From assembly GCA_048497495.1 (NCBI GenBank), contig JAFHCF010000274.1, positions 1-23,555 on the forward strand: DNA of 23,555 nucleotides, given 5' to 3'. Within the stretch, counting starts at the first letter, position 1. Each line of letters begins with the position of its first letter. A program made the position numbers and the translations under genes. The notes below the pieces were generated by a model, which saw only the letters and a program-made list of their open reading frames with translations, ran no database searches and was not told the DNA's origin. Origin of the DNA: JAFHCF01 sp048497495. Its GTDB lineage: Bacteria > Pseudomonadota > Alphaproteobacteria > Rhizobiales > Ancalomicrobiaceae. Shown here piece after piece: positions 22,078-23,555 of the stretch.

Positions 22078-22389
22078 GCCGAGTCCTCGTCGATCTCAGA
22101 AATAGAAATTCATCCGTCGTTCTGGTGAGGCTGCCCCACCGAAACCCGGCGCCATAATGGTCGTCCGGCGCCTCGCTCACAAGCCTCGCGCCCGCGTTCG
22201 ACGGCGCGGATCGAGCAAACCTGCGTGATTTCGCGGACCCTGTGTTCCTCTTGCAACGCCGCATTTCCCATCGACGTCGATCCTCGTGATCGACGCCCGC
22301 CCCATTAAGCAAAACCTAATGAAGATCGACCAAGATCGAATGATCAGCAACAATCCACGGCCGGCCTGGTTCGGCGCCGAGGAACATCG
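22078..22389. other. Divergent regulatory region between transpeptidase and DUF2336 genes
   Basis: 312 nt with no convincing gene; the short open frame 22286-22471 overlaps the DUF2336 start and is not family-like. The half near DUF2336 (22300-22350) is unusually AT-rich and carries the near-CtrA box, so promoters for both genes probably lie here. Confidence 0.5.
22305..22319. promoter_or_regulatory. Near-consensus CtrA-type box upstream of the DUF2336 gene
   Basis: TTAA, 7 nt, CTAA: one mismatch from TTAA-N7-TTAA, in the AT-rich part of the divergent region, 71 nt before the DUF2336 start. The position would suit control of that promoter. Confidence 0.3.
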
Positions 22390-23451
22390 ATGGCTCTCGA
22401 TTCGGCTCATCTCGATCTGCTTGCGCGGGACGTCAGTTCCGCCGGACGCGGTCGATTGCTCTGTGATCTGACACAACTGATCCTTGTGGAGCGTGATCCG
22501 GACGAGACCGAACTCGAAATCTTCTTCGACATCGTCCGCGCCATTCTCTCCACCGCTGCCGCCAGCGACCGTCGCGAGTTCGCCGAAGTCGCGGCGGATC
22601 GCGAGAAGGTGCCGCACGACATCATCCTCGTCCTCGCCGAAGACGAGATTCGCGTCGCCGAACCGGTGTTGAAGCGCTGTGTCGACCTCACCGACCTCGA
22701 TCTCGTCGCCCTGGCCGAGACCAAGGGCGACGATCACCGCCTCGCCATCGCCGCGCGCGTCAGCCTCTCCGGCACGATCACCGAGGTCCTGGTGCGCAAC
22801 GGTTCGCAGGCCGTCCTCCACCGCCTCGGTGCCAACCCCGGCGCCGTGTTCAACGAGAAGACGGTGGCGGAACTCCAACAGCGCGCCGAGGGTGACGAGG
22901 AGCTCTTCCGCATCCTGGTCGAGCGCCCCGATCTCGCCGACGTCCTGGCTCGCTGCATGCGCGACACGCTGCGCCGCATTGTCGAGAAGACGCGCGCCAA
23001 CCACGAGACCTCCTTCGCCAAAGCCGCCAAGCAGGACGAAGCCGTCGCGCCGCCACCCGAGCGCAAGTCGCCGCTCGCCGATCGGCCGGATGTCGCCCGC
23101 CTCGTCGCGCGCATCCGCAAGGGCGACATGTCCCTGAGCGCCGCGGTCGGCGAACTCGCCGAGGCGGATCATCACGCCGATCTCGCCTGTCTCTTCGGCG
23201 AGATCGCCGGCATCGACGAGAGCCAGATCATGCGCGTCCTGGTGCGCGCCGACAGTGTCGGCATCGCCACCGTCGCCCGTGGCCTCGACGTCGACGAGGC
23301 GACCTACGCCAAGATCGTCGACCTGCGCCAGCGTCGCCTCAAGTTCTCCGGCGGTCAGGCGCGTTTCGAATGCGAGCACTACGGCCGGGTGGACCCGGTG
23401 GAGGCCAAGGCCACCATCACCACCCACGGCGGCCGCCGCGCGCGAGCGTGA
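22390..23451 (+). CDS. DUF2336 domain protein
   Basis: A 353-residue, largely alpha-helical cytoplasmic protein matching the alphaproteobacterial DUF2336 family. Recognisable pieces are the LLARDVSSAGRGRLLCDLTQ opening, VPHDIILVLAEDEIRVAEPV (about 74-93, a HEAT-like helix pair), LRQRRLKFSGG and a short C-terminal tail. A polar linker (SFAKAAKQDEAVAPPPERK, about 207-225) separates two helical halves, each repeating RxLxLA-type helices. There is no signal peptide, membrane segment or catalytic motif, so a scaffold or regulatory role is more likely than an enzyme. GAGGAA lies 5 nt before the ATG. The function of this family is not established to my knowledge. Confidence 0.85.
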   Translation: MALDSAHLDLLARDVSSAGRGRLLCDLTQLILVERDPDETELEIFFDIVRAILSTAAASDRREFAEVAADREKVPHDIILVLAEDEIRVAEPVLKRCVDLTDLDLVALAETKGDDHRLAIAARVSLSGTITEVLVRNGSQAVLHRLGANPGAVFNEKTVAELQQRAEGDEELFRILVERPDLADVLARCMRDTLRRIVEKTRANHETSFAKAAKQDEAVAPPPERKSPLADRPDVARLVARIRKGDMSLSAAVGELAEADHHADLACLFGEIAGIDESQIMRVLVRADSVGIATVARGLDVDEATYAKIVDLRQRRLKFSGGQARFECEHYGRVDPVEAKATITTHGGRRARA

Positions 23452-23461
23452 CCCTCCTCAT

Positions 23462-23511
23462 CGAACGCAAAGACCCCACGTCGATCGCTCGGCGCGGGGT
23501 CTTTGCGTTCG
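23462..23511 (+). terminator. Long hairpin after the DUF2336 gene
   Basis: CGAACGCAAAGACCCC (23462-23477) and its exact complement (23496-23511) form a 16-bp stem around an 18-nt loop, 10 nt after the stop. No U-tract follows directly, but the position and strength fit transcription termination, perhaps for a gene converging from beyond the window as well. Confidence 0.72.
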
Positions 23512-23555
23512 GTGCGGTCACCGGGTCGCCGCCGCCCCTCTTGCCGGCTGTCGCC

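Noticed and set aside
1..23555. Mobile elements, prophage, CRISPR or a new defence system
   Set aside because: No transposase, integrase, terminal repeats, target-site duplications, repeat-spacer array or clustered unknown genes; the only large duplication is the dctP pair, without flanking repeats beyond the shared ribosome-binding segment.

Overview
The window is G+C-rich chromosomal DNA whose gene content fits an alphaproteobacterium, probably of the order Hyphomicrobiales. The clues are the protein families: PurU, DusA, a DUF1289 protein, cobS/cobT, a PdhS/PleC-like histidine kinase, a mannitol/chloroaromatic-type TRAP transporter, a DUF2336 protein and a DUF971 protein. The order is an inference from family resemblance, not a computed placement. 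I see no tRNA, rRNA, insertion sequence, prophage, CRISPR array or defence system. Most of the window is ordinary core and transport gene content. The most interesting part is the TRAP transporter locus at 11.2-17.1 kb.

Layout. 0-2.3 kb: purU and dusA on +, converging on a small DUF1289 gene that lies behind cobS. 2.3-4.4 kb: cobS (-) and cobT (+), a divergent pair that performs two late steps of cobalamin nucleotide-loop assembly. 4.5-6.1 kb: a membrane histidine kinase (-). 6.2-7.4 kb: a membrane-anchored SNase-like nuclease and a uracil-DNA-glycosylase-superfamily protein, nearly touching on +. 7.5-11.2 kb: an Lrp/AsnC regulator, a lipoprotein alpha/beta hydrolase, an orphan family-3 solute-binding protein and a beta-hydroxyacid dehydrogenase, all on +.

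11.2-17.1 kb: two tandem TRAP solute-binding genes (dctP1, dctP2; about 88% identical by my hand alignment) on + converge with the membrane subunits dctQ-dctM on -. The second binding-protein gene has a one-base deletion that breaks its frame. An inverted motif with identical geometry (TTCAGACC, 12 nt, TGGTC) lies upstream of dctP1 and of dctQM. At dctQM it brackets a candidate -10 box, which suggests shared control of the two opposed units. Strong hairpins separate the convergent transcripts.

17.4-20.8 kb: three - strand genes, reading moaA (molybdenum cofactor), a DMT-family permease, then a DUF475 membrane protein. 21.0-23.5 kb: a DUF971 gene (+), a periplasmic L,D-transpeptidase (-) and a DUF2336 gene (+) ending at a long hairpin. 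Several starts are non-ATG (GTG for dusA, lrp, the nuclease and the kinase; TTG for cobS and dctQ), each chosen from Shine-Dalgarno placement. All functions are assigned by recognising families and motifs by eye; no database search was run.
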